Shown one piece after another: positions 9,753 to 16,447 of a stretch of 44,220 nucleotides of DNA. A program made the position numbers and the translations under genes. Numbering within the stretch: position 1 is the stretch's first letter; every line of letters begins with the position of its first letter. The DNA is from a virus, in the IMG/VR virus record IMGVR_UViG_3300031857_000399, positions 1 to 44,220 of that record, one strand, 5' to 3'. The notes below the pieces were generated by a model. It worked only from the letters and a program-made list of their open reading frames with translations. It made no database searches and was not told the origin of the DNA.

Positions 9753-9754
9753 AT

Positions 9755-9785
9755 AAAAAGCCCCCGAATATGAATAGTCAGGGGG
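9755..9785 (-). terminator. Intrinsic terminator (third of a tandem set)
   Basis: Minus strand CCCCC (9785-9781) pairs with GGGGG (9765-9761) around 15 nt, followed by a T-rich run (9759-9751). It ends the very short unit that would start at the promoter box 9821-9828. Confidence 0.8.
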
Positions 9786-9820
9786 TATTTATTCACTTTA
9801 CACAAAAAAAACAAACCATG

Positions 9821-9828
9821 CAAATGTA
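9821..9828 (-). promoter_or_regulatory. TAnnTTTG promoter box inside the terminator cluster
   Basis: Minus strand TACATTTG immediately downstream of the terminator at 9831-9860. A transcript from here would be only about 60 nt before the next terminator at 9755. It contains an 8-codon frame beginning at the ATG 1 nt past the box (M V C F F C V K). Either a tiny RNA or a remnant. Confidence 0.4.
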
Positions 9829-9830
9829 AT

Positions 9831-9860
9831 AAAAAACCCCCAAAGTAAAAACAATGGGGG
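9831..9860 (-). terminator. Intrinsic terminator (second of a tandem set)
   Basis: Minus strand CCCCC (9860-9856) pairs with GGGGG (9841-9837) around a T-rich loop, then six T (9836-9831). There is no gene between this and the first capsid terminator at 9946-9972, so it probably backs up that one. Confidence 0.82.
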
Positions 9861-9945
9861 AGTAATAGAAAACAGAGTCAATCCAAGAGCTCAAAAATAC
9901 TTTATTAATTCATTCATCTTCTATCGTTGTATCAACACTATTAAA

Positions 9946-9972
9946 TAAAAAACCCCCCGAAAATCGAGGGGC
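9946..9972 (-). terminator. Intrinsic terminator after the major capsid gene
   Basis: Minus strand CCCCTCG pairs with CGGGGGG (9971-9953) around ATTTT, then TTTTTT. It starts 21 bp past the capsid stop. This is the first of three terminators within 220 bp downstream of the capsid gene. Confidence 0.88.
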
Positions 9973-9992
9973 TTTATTATGCTTATTTAAGA

Positions 9993-11357
9993 TTAAGCAC
10001 TCAGGCGCACGAAGCGGTTTGCAGCGAACACGCGCAGACCTGCATAGCACAGGTGGTGTACGTTCAGCTCAGCAACATCGCTTGTAGGACTCTTAGCGAA
10101 AGCACCAGTTTCCCAAATGTGCAGGTCTTTACCATTCACATTGTTGTAGGTAACTTCGATAGAGTTGTAACGCTCTCCAGTTTGAGGGTCACGACCTTGA
10201 GCCATCGGAACTACGATACCGTAGTTTTTGTACTGATGGTCAGTAGGAGTAGCACCGTATACAGCTTCAGGAGAGAAAGGCAGATACTTCTTAATGTGGA
10301 AAGTATAGCCATCCATAGTGATAGAACCGAAACCATACATAGCAGCAGCTTCTTTGCTACCACCTACAGTACCCCAAAGGATAGCACCGGCATCGTACAG
10401 GTCAAACAGTTCGTCATCCAACTCTTGACGTAAGAACACGTCAGCGAGAAGGTGATTCTCCATAGAACCTCCGTTGAAGTCAAGAGCACGAGTTACTTCG
10501 TGTAATTTAGCTCTGTCTAAAGAACCAGCAGTATAAGATACGCCAGTACCACGGCTTTCGATTTGATTCAAAAGACCGATAGTATTCTTAGAAGTAGCAG
10601 AAGCGTTGGTGTTGGTAATTTGATTACCGAACATAAGAGTAAACTCTTTGTTGTTCATATAACGCTTAACAGCATCTTCCAGACCTTTGTAAGAGTAGTT
10701 CTCACCAAACCAGATTTCTTCAATCATAGCACGGTCAGTAACTCTCCAGTCTTCACGAATTTCAGAAACGTAGTTCAGAACTTCTTCAACGCGAGGAATC
10801 AAAGCATCTCCTTTAGAAGAAGCTTCACCTACCGCAGCTTGTCCACGGAAGAGAATCCACTCGTTAGCATCCAAACGACCATCTACAGCAGCAGACTCAA
10901 ATTGTTGAGTAGAGCTAAGAGGGCGTACAGTTGCAGTGTGAGCACCAGCAGAAGTCTTGTCAACGCTGATAACTTTACCTTGGATACCAGTAGAAGCGAT
11001 TTCAACTACTTCACCTACACGGATAGGGGATTTAGTTCCGTCGTCGTAGTGAGAACCGGAAGTCAAAGTGAAAGTAACGGCAGAACCATTGGTTGCGCCA
11101 GTTACGTTAGCTTGTACTTGAACAGCTTGGTGTAATTTACCCAAATCTTCCCAGTGACGGATAGTTTGAGATTTCACCTGTCCTTTGAACCCAAGCATTT
11201 CCAACAGCATAGTGTAGTTTTGAGCACCATACTTGCTGATGAATTTAGGGTAGTATTGAGGCTTTAAGATACTAAGGTCACTAACGATGCCTCTCGTTAG
11301 GCCTGCACCAGGATTTACAAACGCTGATGGTTTCTCTGAGGCTGAATTGTATGCCAT
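9993..11357 (-). CDS. Major capsid protein, 454 aa
   Basis: Length, position directly downstream of a scaffold-like gene, and the dedicated triple terminator all point to the major capsid protein of an HK97-fold head. The N-terminus has an unstructured arm (MAYNSASEKPSAFVNPGAGL), then a helix with ILKPQYYPKFISKYG (about 30-44). A beta-rich inserted domain at about 85-160 (VTFTLTSGSHYDDGTK) may be a surface insertion. The C-terminus ends in VHHLCYAGLRVFAANRFVRL, a strand typical of a capsid P-domain. Composition and size resemble crAss-like capsids, but fold assignment is by inspection. Confidence 0.82.
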   Translation of the reverse strand: MAYNSASEKPSAFVNPGAGLTRGIVSDLSILKPQYYPKFISKYGAQNYTMLLEMLGFKGQVKSQTIRHWEDLGKLHQAVQVQANVTGATNGSAVTFTLTSGSHYDDGTKSPIRVGEVVEIASTGIQGKVISVDKTSAGAHTATVRPLSSTQQFESAAVDGRLDANEWILFRGQAAVGEASSKGDALIPRVEEVLNYVSEIREDWRVTDRAMIEEIWFGENYSYKGLEDAVKRYMNNKEFTLMFGNQITNTNASATSKNTIGLLNQIESRGTGVSYTAGSLDRAKLHEVTRALDFNGGSMENHLLADVFLRQELDDELFDLYDAGAILWGTVGGSKEAAAMYGFGSITMDGYTFHIKKYLPFSPEAVYGATPTDHQYKNYGIVVPMAQGRDPQTGERYNSIEVTYNNVNGKDLHIWETGAFAKSPTSDVAELNVHHLCYAGLRVFAANRFVRLSA

Positions 11358-11381
11358 TTGTTGAGATTTTAATTGTTAATA

Positions 11382-12506
11382 TTACGTGTTACCAAAGAAA
11401 AAGTTAACCATTTCATCCTGTTTAGCTTTTTGCTCGTCTGGAACAGACCTACTTACCGATTCCTGGAAGTTGGCATTTTTCAGACCTTTAACGAACATGG
11501 CCTTCGCCTGATTAACAGCTTGACTTACGTGTGCTTCTACGATTTTATCGAAGTTCTCAAGCACATACAAATCATGAGCTATTGATTCAGTATCAAAGTT
11601 TCCTTCGTCGTTAATATAGCGTGGCACAAAGTAGTCCTGCAATGTGAAGTTTTCCATCTTGTCCTTTAACGCTTGCTTTTCATTAGCGTCAATAACATAC
11701 GTAGTGTTAAACTCCAACTCGCTGTCCTTGTACTTACTTTCAAACCCTACAATCTCATCAATGGTTTTCGGGATTGAACTTATGTACTTGTCTCTGTACT
11801 CTTTAATTGCCACCTCATCAACTTCTTGGCCTTGTGCCTCCTGTTGCTGAGTCTTGCTACTTTGAATATCTGGAAGAACTATTTCCTGTTTCTTTTCTTG
11901 TAAGAAGCTTTTAGCCTCTTTCAAATCTTTCTTTTTGAGACGCTCCATTGCCGATACCTCTCTTTCATATCTCTTCTTAGCCTTTTCAATATCAGCAGGG
12001 TCATCCAAGTCCTCATCTATATCCGGCTGTTCTACGCCATATCTGCTATCAAACTCATCTTGTAGTTCAGCATCGGTAAGGTCAGGGTTTTCAAACTTTA
12101 ATTTGAGTTTTAAAACATTGTCAGAATCCAGCTTGTCAACACTTTCAAGTTGCTTCTGTTGCTGATAGACGCTCATAAACTCATCTACCTTTCCTTCCTT
12201 CAAATATTCAAAGACCTTCTTACTCGTTTCATTAGCAAAATTAATTTCCTGAGCAACAGGTTTATCAGCTAATTGTAGTATTTCATCAACACTTTTAAAT
12301 TTTCCTCCTGTTCTCTCTGCTAAAAGAGCTTCAAAGTCTATTTGTGTTGATTGATTTGTTTCCTGTGGAACATTGTTGTTACCGGAAATGGCTTCTTCTG
12401 CTGCATTATTAGGTGCTTGCGTTTGATTAGAACTTTGCCCACCCTCTTGCTGCATTTCACCAGATTCGATTAGTTCCTCGAACATTGATGCGTTAGGATT
12501 ACTCAT
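11382..12506 (-). CDS. Scaffolding-type protein, 374 aa
   Basis: Acidic, Gln/Glu/Lys-rich and almost wholly helical, with a long disordered N-terminus rich in Gln/Asn/Ser (residues about 18-55) and charged coiled-coil segments (about 165-215). It ends 24 bp before the capsid start, the classic position of a scaffold. The C-terminal basic-amphipathic helix (about 335-374) would suit capsid binding as in other scaffolds. No protease motif, so processing is unknown. Identity is inferred from position and composition. Confidence 0.72.
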   Translation of the reverse strand: MSNPNASMFEELIESGEMQQEGGQSSNQTQAPNNAAEEAISGNNNVPQETNQSTQIDFEALLAERTGGKFKSVDEILQLADKPVAQEINFANETSKKVFEYLKEGKVDEFMSVYQQQKQLESVDKLDSDNVLKLKLKFENPDLTDAELQDEFDSRYGVEQPDIDEDLDDPADIEKAKKRYEREVSAMERLKKKDLKEAKSFLQEKKQEIVLPDIQSSKTQQQEAQGQEVDEVAIKEYRDKYISSIPKTIDEIVGFESKYKDSELEFNTTYVIDANEKQALKDKMENFTLQDYFVPRYINDEGNFDTESIAHDLYVLENFDKIVEAHVSQAVNQAKAMFVKGLKNANFQESVSRSVPDEQKAKQDEMVNFFFGNT

Positions 12507-12527
12507 TGTTTTCTGTTTTAATTGTTA

Positions 12528-12659
12528 TTAATACTTGGCTTTACCTTTCATCTTAGCCATAGCAGTGTTTGCTTTTTTGGATACAGGTGAGGCTTTACCT
12601 TGCTTTTTTGCCATTTTCTCTTGCATTGCTTTAAATGCTTCGTTCTTTTTTGCTTTCAT
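12528..12659 (-). CDS. Very small lysine-rich late protein, 43 aa
   Basis: Starting at the ATG at 12659 (MKAKKNEAFKAMQEKMAKKQ) gives a 43-residue protein with about one third Lys/Arg. An earlier in-frame start at 12719 exists but overlaps the upstream gene, so I prefer the shorter form. It belongs to a run of five small basic genes between portal and scaffold. A DNA-condensing or packaged cargo role is plausible from charge and neighbours only. Confidence 0.55.
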   Translation of the reverse strand: MKAKKNEAFKAMQEKMAKKQGKASPVSKKANTAMAKMKGKAKY

Positions 12660-12690
12660 TTTATTTGATTTTAATTGATTACGAAGATAG

Positions 12691-13080
12691 TTATTTTCTG
12701 AATCTTGCTGTCTTTTTTGCAACAGATTTTGGTTGACTTACAAATTGCTCCCCCTTTTTAGCACCTTCAGCTTTTGCTTTATTGGTAGATGCTTTTTCTG
12801 ATGATGACAATGCAGCCCAAGCAGCTTTAGGTAAATACCTACGCTTACCTTCTGATGGCTTTCCTGATGATGTAGTCCACTCCTGCTTACTCCATTTAGA
12901 TAAGCTGTTAGAAGATGACTTAGCACCTTTGTAACCACCACCTGCATCCTTGTATTTCTTAACAGCTAACTGAGCCTTTCTTGCAGACCACTCCCCTGCA
13001 TCTCCACCTTTACTTCCTGCCTTAACGCTTGATACCACCCTCTTCCATAATCCAGGGTTAGTTTTTGTGGCTGTACTCAT
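12691..13080 (-). CDS. DUF5872-like basic protein, 129 aa
   Basis: The sequence pattern (NPGLWKRVVSSVKAGSKGG, SARKAQLAVKKYK, a GGGYKG turn, SLSKWSKQEW, KRRYLPKAAW) matches what I know as DUF5872, a small basic protein found in many phages and large DNA viruses. Function is not established. Very rich in Lys/Ser/Gly/Trp, pI clearly basic, with no membrane segment. It lies 2 bp upstream-coupled to the DUF6321-like gene and within the portal-to-scaffold run, so packaging inside the head or binding of DNA is a reasonable guess. Domain naming is from memory. Confidence 0.75.
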   Translation of the reverse strand: MSTATKTNPGLWKRVVSSVKAGSKGGDAGEWSARKAQLAVKKYKDAGGGYKGAKSSSNSLSKWSKQEWTTSSGKPSEGKRRYLPKAAWAALSSSEKASTNKAKAEGAKKGEQFVSQPKSVAKKTARFRK

Positions 13081-13081
13081 A

Positions 13082-13375
13082 TTACCATTTTACTCTATTT
13101 GCCCAATATGCTGCACTCATCTTTCCTTTATTTATATTACGTGCGTGTCTTGCTTTAAACGAAGCTCTCTTCTTCTTCATGCGCTCAGACTCTCCAGCCT
13201 TAGGTTTACCAGCAGTTTCTGCACCTTGCTCCCCGAATCGTATTGTCTTTACCTGACTGCCTTCTTTGGCAACTACAATATGCGATTTCTTTGGATGGCT
13301 AGGGGTACGCTTAGGCTTATTATAACCACTTACTCCTGCTCTTTCTAATCGTGAATCTTTTTTTATAAATGGCAT
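13082..13375 (-). CDS. DUF6321-like basic protein, 97 aa
   Basis: Contains the linear motifs KRTPSHPKKSHIVVAKEG (about 22-39), VKTIRFGEQG and the C-terminal block FKARHARNINKGKMSAAYWA, characteristic of the small viral family I know as DUF6321. That family often occurs with DUF5872, as here (adjacent gene, 1 bp gap). Highly basic. N-terminus MPFIKKDS is nearly the same as that of the next gene (MPLIKKKN). Function unknown; a nucleic-acid-binding virion component is inferred from charge and context. Confidence 0.75.
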   Translation of the reverse strand: MPFIKKDSRLERAGVSGYNKPKRTPSHPKKSHIVVAKEGSQVKTIRFGEQGAETAGKPKAGESERMKKKRASFKARHARNINKGKMSAAYWANRVKW

Positions 13376-13376
13376 A

Positions 13377-13778
13377 TTACTTAGATTTTTTTACAAACTT
13401 TGACTTTTTTATTTTAGGATTAGTCATAGCTTCATATAATTCCCCTTTTTGCTTTTCTTTTGGGATTATCTTTTCTGCAACTCCAGCCATTGCTGACATA
13501 AGTGACGGAATTATTGGAGTGGCTATTGCAGCCATAGGGGCAGCGCTTAATAATCCGCCAGCAACACCAACACCAATAGACCTTGCTAACCTTTCTTTTC
13601 TTTTACTTGATTGTTCTTGCAAGTATTGTGGAGTATCAAAATCTGCTCCTTCGCCTTCTTCTTTTTTCTTTCTAGCTTCAAATAATGCTTTAGCCTTAGC
13701 TTTTTCTGCCAATGTTCTATTGTCTTGGCTTATTGAAGCCATTCTGCTACCATTATTTTTCTTCTTAATTAATGGCAT
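13377..13778 (-). CDS. Small basic late protein with a hydrophobic middle, 133 aa
   Basis: Starts MPLIKKKNNG, followed by a charged helix (about 20-65) and a hydrophobic Ala/Gly/Pro segment (about 67-103, with VGVAGGLLSAAPMAAIATPI) that could insert in a membrane or form an oligomer core. The C-terminus is lysine-rich (KIKKSKFVKKSK). Not recognised. Spaced 1 bp from the DUF6321-like gene and 4 bp from the next, so it is part of a coupled run. A membrane-active virion protein delivered with DNA is one possibility. Confidence 0.6.
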   Translation of the reverse strand: MPLIKKKNNGSRMASISQDNRTLAEKAKAKALFEARKKKEEGEGADFDTPQYLQEQSSKRKERLARSIGVGVAGGLLSAAPMAAIATPIIPSLMSAMAGVAEKIIPKEKQKGELYEAMTNPKIKKSKFVKKSK

Positions 13779-13782
13779 ATTA

Positions 13783-14046
13783 TTATTTTTTTAAATAAGC
13801 TTTATTTGTCTTCCTGTCGTACACAAAATCACTTGGACTTCTGTCTTGCTCTTTTGCTGCCCTATCCTTTGCTCTCTCCTCAGCTGTCATTGCATTTCGC
13901 TTTCTTCCTTCCTTCGTCAGCGTCTTCCCATCAGACATTAAATGGCCCCTTTTAATTAATAACTTAATAGCAAGAGCCTTACTTCCTACCTGGGCCGTTA
14001 GTCTTTTTACCAACTGATTACGACCCATATATTGTTGCGTCTCCAT
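13783..14046 (-). CDS. Small basic phage protein, 87 aa
   Basis: Two halves: an N-terminal helical part with MGRNQLVKRLTAQVGSKALA (residues 6-25) and an LLIKRGH motif, then a charged linker (NAMTAEERAKDRAAKEQDRS) and a short beta-like tail. Similar small proteins occur beside portal genes in other phages, but no function is known to me. It lies 13 bp downstream of the portal stop and begins the run of small basic genes. Could be DNA-binding. Confidence 0.6.
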   Translation of the reverse strand: METQQYMGRNQLVKRLTAQVGSKALAIKLLIKRGHLMSDGKTLTKEGRKRNAMTAEERAKDRAAKEQDRSPSDFVYDRKTNKAYLKK

Positions 14047-14059
14047 GCTTTAGTAATGC

Positions 14060-16417
14060 TTATTGTTCTCCAACAATTCTATCCATCATCTCCTGCTGAT
14101 TTCTGCCCTCTTCCATTACCTCGTTAGGGTCAATTCCTTGTGCAGCTAATTGCTCCATCATAGCCTGCTGCTGCTGTTGTGCAGCTGCTTCAGCTTCCAT
14201 CTGAGCCTGCTGTGCTTTACCAGCAAAGTAGCTGTCAACTATCTCTTTTACATATCCTTCAAGAGGCTTGCCATTTTGGAAAGACATTTTTAATATCTCA
14301 TGCACAAACGTCTGTGTATTCTCTTCCTCTTTTGATTTTGACATTTCCTTGTCAATAGCCATTTTAGACTGAGCTTTTAACTGCTCTATCTGAGCATCTG
14401 CCTGAGCCTTAGCCATTGCTGACCTTTCCTGCACCTGTGCGTTCATCTCGGAGTTCTGCTGCGCCTTTTGCATCTCTACTTCCATTTTCTTTGTTTTGGC
14501 ACGAACAAGAAACATCTCTTGCAACTTCACATTATCAATCCTGCGAATCTTAAAGGCATCGTCAAAGTCAATAAGATTATTCTGCATGGCAGTATTAATC
14601 AGCGATTCTACGTATGCTTTTTCTACGTCATCAGGAAGCATTTCAAGTTTAAAGTCAAAGTACATACCTGCAAGGTCTGCATTGCTAAAATACTCTCTAT
14701 AAGCCTTACCTCCATACACAACAGAGTCGTGCAGAAGGATGCCTATTTTCGTAATCGTTTGCTCACATATCTCCAAATAAGAGTCATAGATAAAATCAGT
14801 AGCATTGTTAGATTCACGTATTTGAGATTGTAAAACGCCTAATCCCATCTTAGGATTAACGCTTGAACCTTCTCTGTATTCGTTGATACCAACCTCGTCT
14901 CTAATCTTTCCTATGTAGAAGTTATATACAGTAATAGCTGCTTGAAGCTGAGATACGTTACCCATATTAGGTAACTCATTCATCGGTATATTCTTGCGCT
15001 CTCCATCCTCATCTACACTATTATAGTAAATATTACCTGTCTGGTCGTATATTCTCTGTAACTCCAAAGGCTTAATATTGCCTTGCCCAAGGTCTACTTC
15101 TTTAAGTCCTGATATATCCACAGCAATACCAGCAGGCCTCATCTTGGCGATAAGCTGCTGTATCTTCATGTGTGTAAGCGTAATCATACGCACAGAAGAG
15201 CTAATCCTTTCAGCAAGAGGCGTATTATTCATGCCTATATTGTTAGGCATATATACCGAGTAGCTGAAGTAAGCTTTTGACAACTCCTTTGGATTGGATG
15301 GCCTAATCATTCTGTTATTAGGAGCAAACTCCAAAAGCATATTTGCATTCGTTACGAAAGCACCTTTATAGATTACCTCCATCTGCTTTTCGATAACCAG
15401 CTTATCTTCGCCAACACCCTCCGGTCTCCCTTTCTTCTTTTCTACGTACTTTCTGTTCTCCTTATTCTTCTCTACCCAGTACATCGGTCTTACTGTCTTG
15501 GCTTCAAAGAACAGCACCTCAATAGCATACTCATCGTAAGGTCTGGAGCCTGGATTAATGTACTCGTTCTTCCACTTAAACGTATATGGGTTTTGACAAT
15601 CCTTTGAAGTCTTAGCTATTTCAAATACCTTCTCTTCGGAAAGATTGTACATCTTTCGTAACTCATATATTTTCATTGACTTACGATGCCCCATAATAGC
15701 AGAATCACCCAAATCATTCTTTTCTGAATATGAGCTGAAATAATCTATTGGATTAATATACTCTACAATTATTGACCCGTCGCTGTCTGCTCTTGTGTGG
15801 GTAACTCCGTATCCTGCGTCTCTGATACTACAGAGGAGGTTTCGTTTAATATCGTTCCAAGAGTTGGTGTGCATGACCATTGAAACACCTCGTTCCATGA
15901 GGATTTCTTCAGGTGTTCTGTAGTCAATGTTGAAGAAGATGTCCAGTTCATCATAACTTTGTGGTTCAAAATCGTTTCGTTGTTTCATCTTACCAAGCAC
16001 CTCATCAGCCATTTTGGTAAGCTCCGGCTCAAGCATTCTAAACTCAGCCATATCCCTATCGTACTTTTTACGCTTTACACTAACAGGGTCAACAGCGGTA
16101 CACTTAGGTTTCTCAGCCCTTTTCATAAACCCACCTATCAATACCTCCATAAACTTAGGGGCAATCATTGGTGGAGTCCAGTCAAGGTTTACATAAGACT
16201 GCTTACCGTCGATATTAAGAAACTGCATATAGTCTCTCATATCTTGCTTACCATAAGACAGCTTTATATTCTTTGAAATCTCTACATTCCTTCTCTCGAA
16301 GTATTCATTACTCACAATGGAATGAATATATCTGGCCATCTTCTGGCCAAGCTCTGCATCTGTTACGCCTTCAATATTGAGGTGAAACTGCAATGTCGGG
16401 TTGTACGTGGGAGTCAA
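14060..16417 (-). CDS. Portal protein, 785 aa
   Basis: Directly downstream of TerL and of typical length for a crAss-like portal. The N-terminal block (IHSIVSNEYFERRNVEISKN, then KLSYGKQ) and the YVNLDWTPPMIAPKFMEVLI stretch (about 75-94, followed by GGFMKRAEKP) are the pattern I associate with these portals, which form the dodecameric DNA channel at the head vertex. The long C-terminus (about 630-785) is coiled coil and Gln-rich (AEAAAQQQQQAMMEQLAAQG), resembling a barrel extending into the capsid. Start ATG 16417 follows the TerL stop by 30 bp. Assignment is by eye but consistent with context. Confidence 0.85.
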   Translation of the reverse strand: MTPTYNPTLQFHLNIEGVTDAELGQKMARYIHSIVSNEYFERRNVEISKNIKLSYGKQDMRDYMQFLNIDGKQSYVNLDWTPPMIAPKFMEVLIGGFMKRAEKPKCTAVDPVSVKRKKYDRDMAEFRMLEPELTKMADEVLGKMKQRNDFEPQSYDELDIFFNIDYRTPEEILMERGVSMVMHTNSWNDIKRNLLCSIRDAGYGVTHTRADSDGSIIVEYINPIDYFSSYSEKNDLGDSAIMGHRKSMKIYELRKMYNLSEEKVFEIAKTSKDCQNPYTFKWKNEYINPGSRPYDEYAIEVLFFEAKTVRPMYWVEKNKENRKYVEKKKGRPEGVGEDKLVIEKQMEVIYKGAFVTNANMLLEFAPNNRMIRPSNPKELSKAYFSYSVYMPNNIGMNNTPLAERISSSVRMITLTHMKIQQLIAKMRPAGIAVDISGLKEVDLGQGNIKPLELQRIYDQTGNIYYNSVDEDGERKNIPMNELPNMGNVSQLQAAITVYNFYIGKIRDEVGINEYREGSSVNPKMGLGVLQSQIRESNNATDFIYDSYLEICEQTITKIGILLHDSVVYGGKAYREYFSNADLAGMYFDFKLEMLPDDVEKAYVESLINTAMQNNLIDFDDAFKIRRIDNVKLQEMFLVRAKTKKMEVEMQKAQQNSEMNAQVQERSAMAKAQADAQIEQLKAQSKMAIDKEMSKSKEEENTQTFVHEILKMSFQNGKPLEGYVKEIVDSYFAGKAQQAQMEAEAAAQQQQQAMMEQLAAQGIDPNEVMEEGRNQQEMMDRIVGEQ

Positions 16418-16447
16418 CTTAATACAATTTTATCAAAAATACAAAAA

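Noticed and set aside
9731-9823. N-terminal extension of the 323-aa virion protein
   Set aside because: The added codons read through a terminator hairpin and promoter box; the ATG at 9730 is better placed.
10053-11135. Two long plus-strand frames opposite the capsid gene
   Set aside because: They are antisense shadows of a well-supported capsid gene; their Ser/Thr/Val-rich sequences show no domain pattern.
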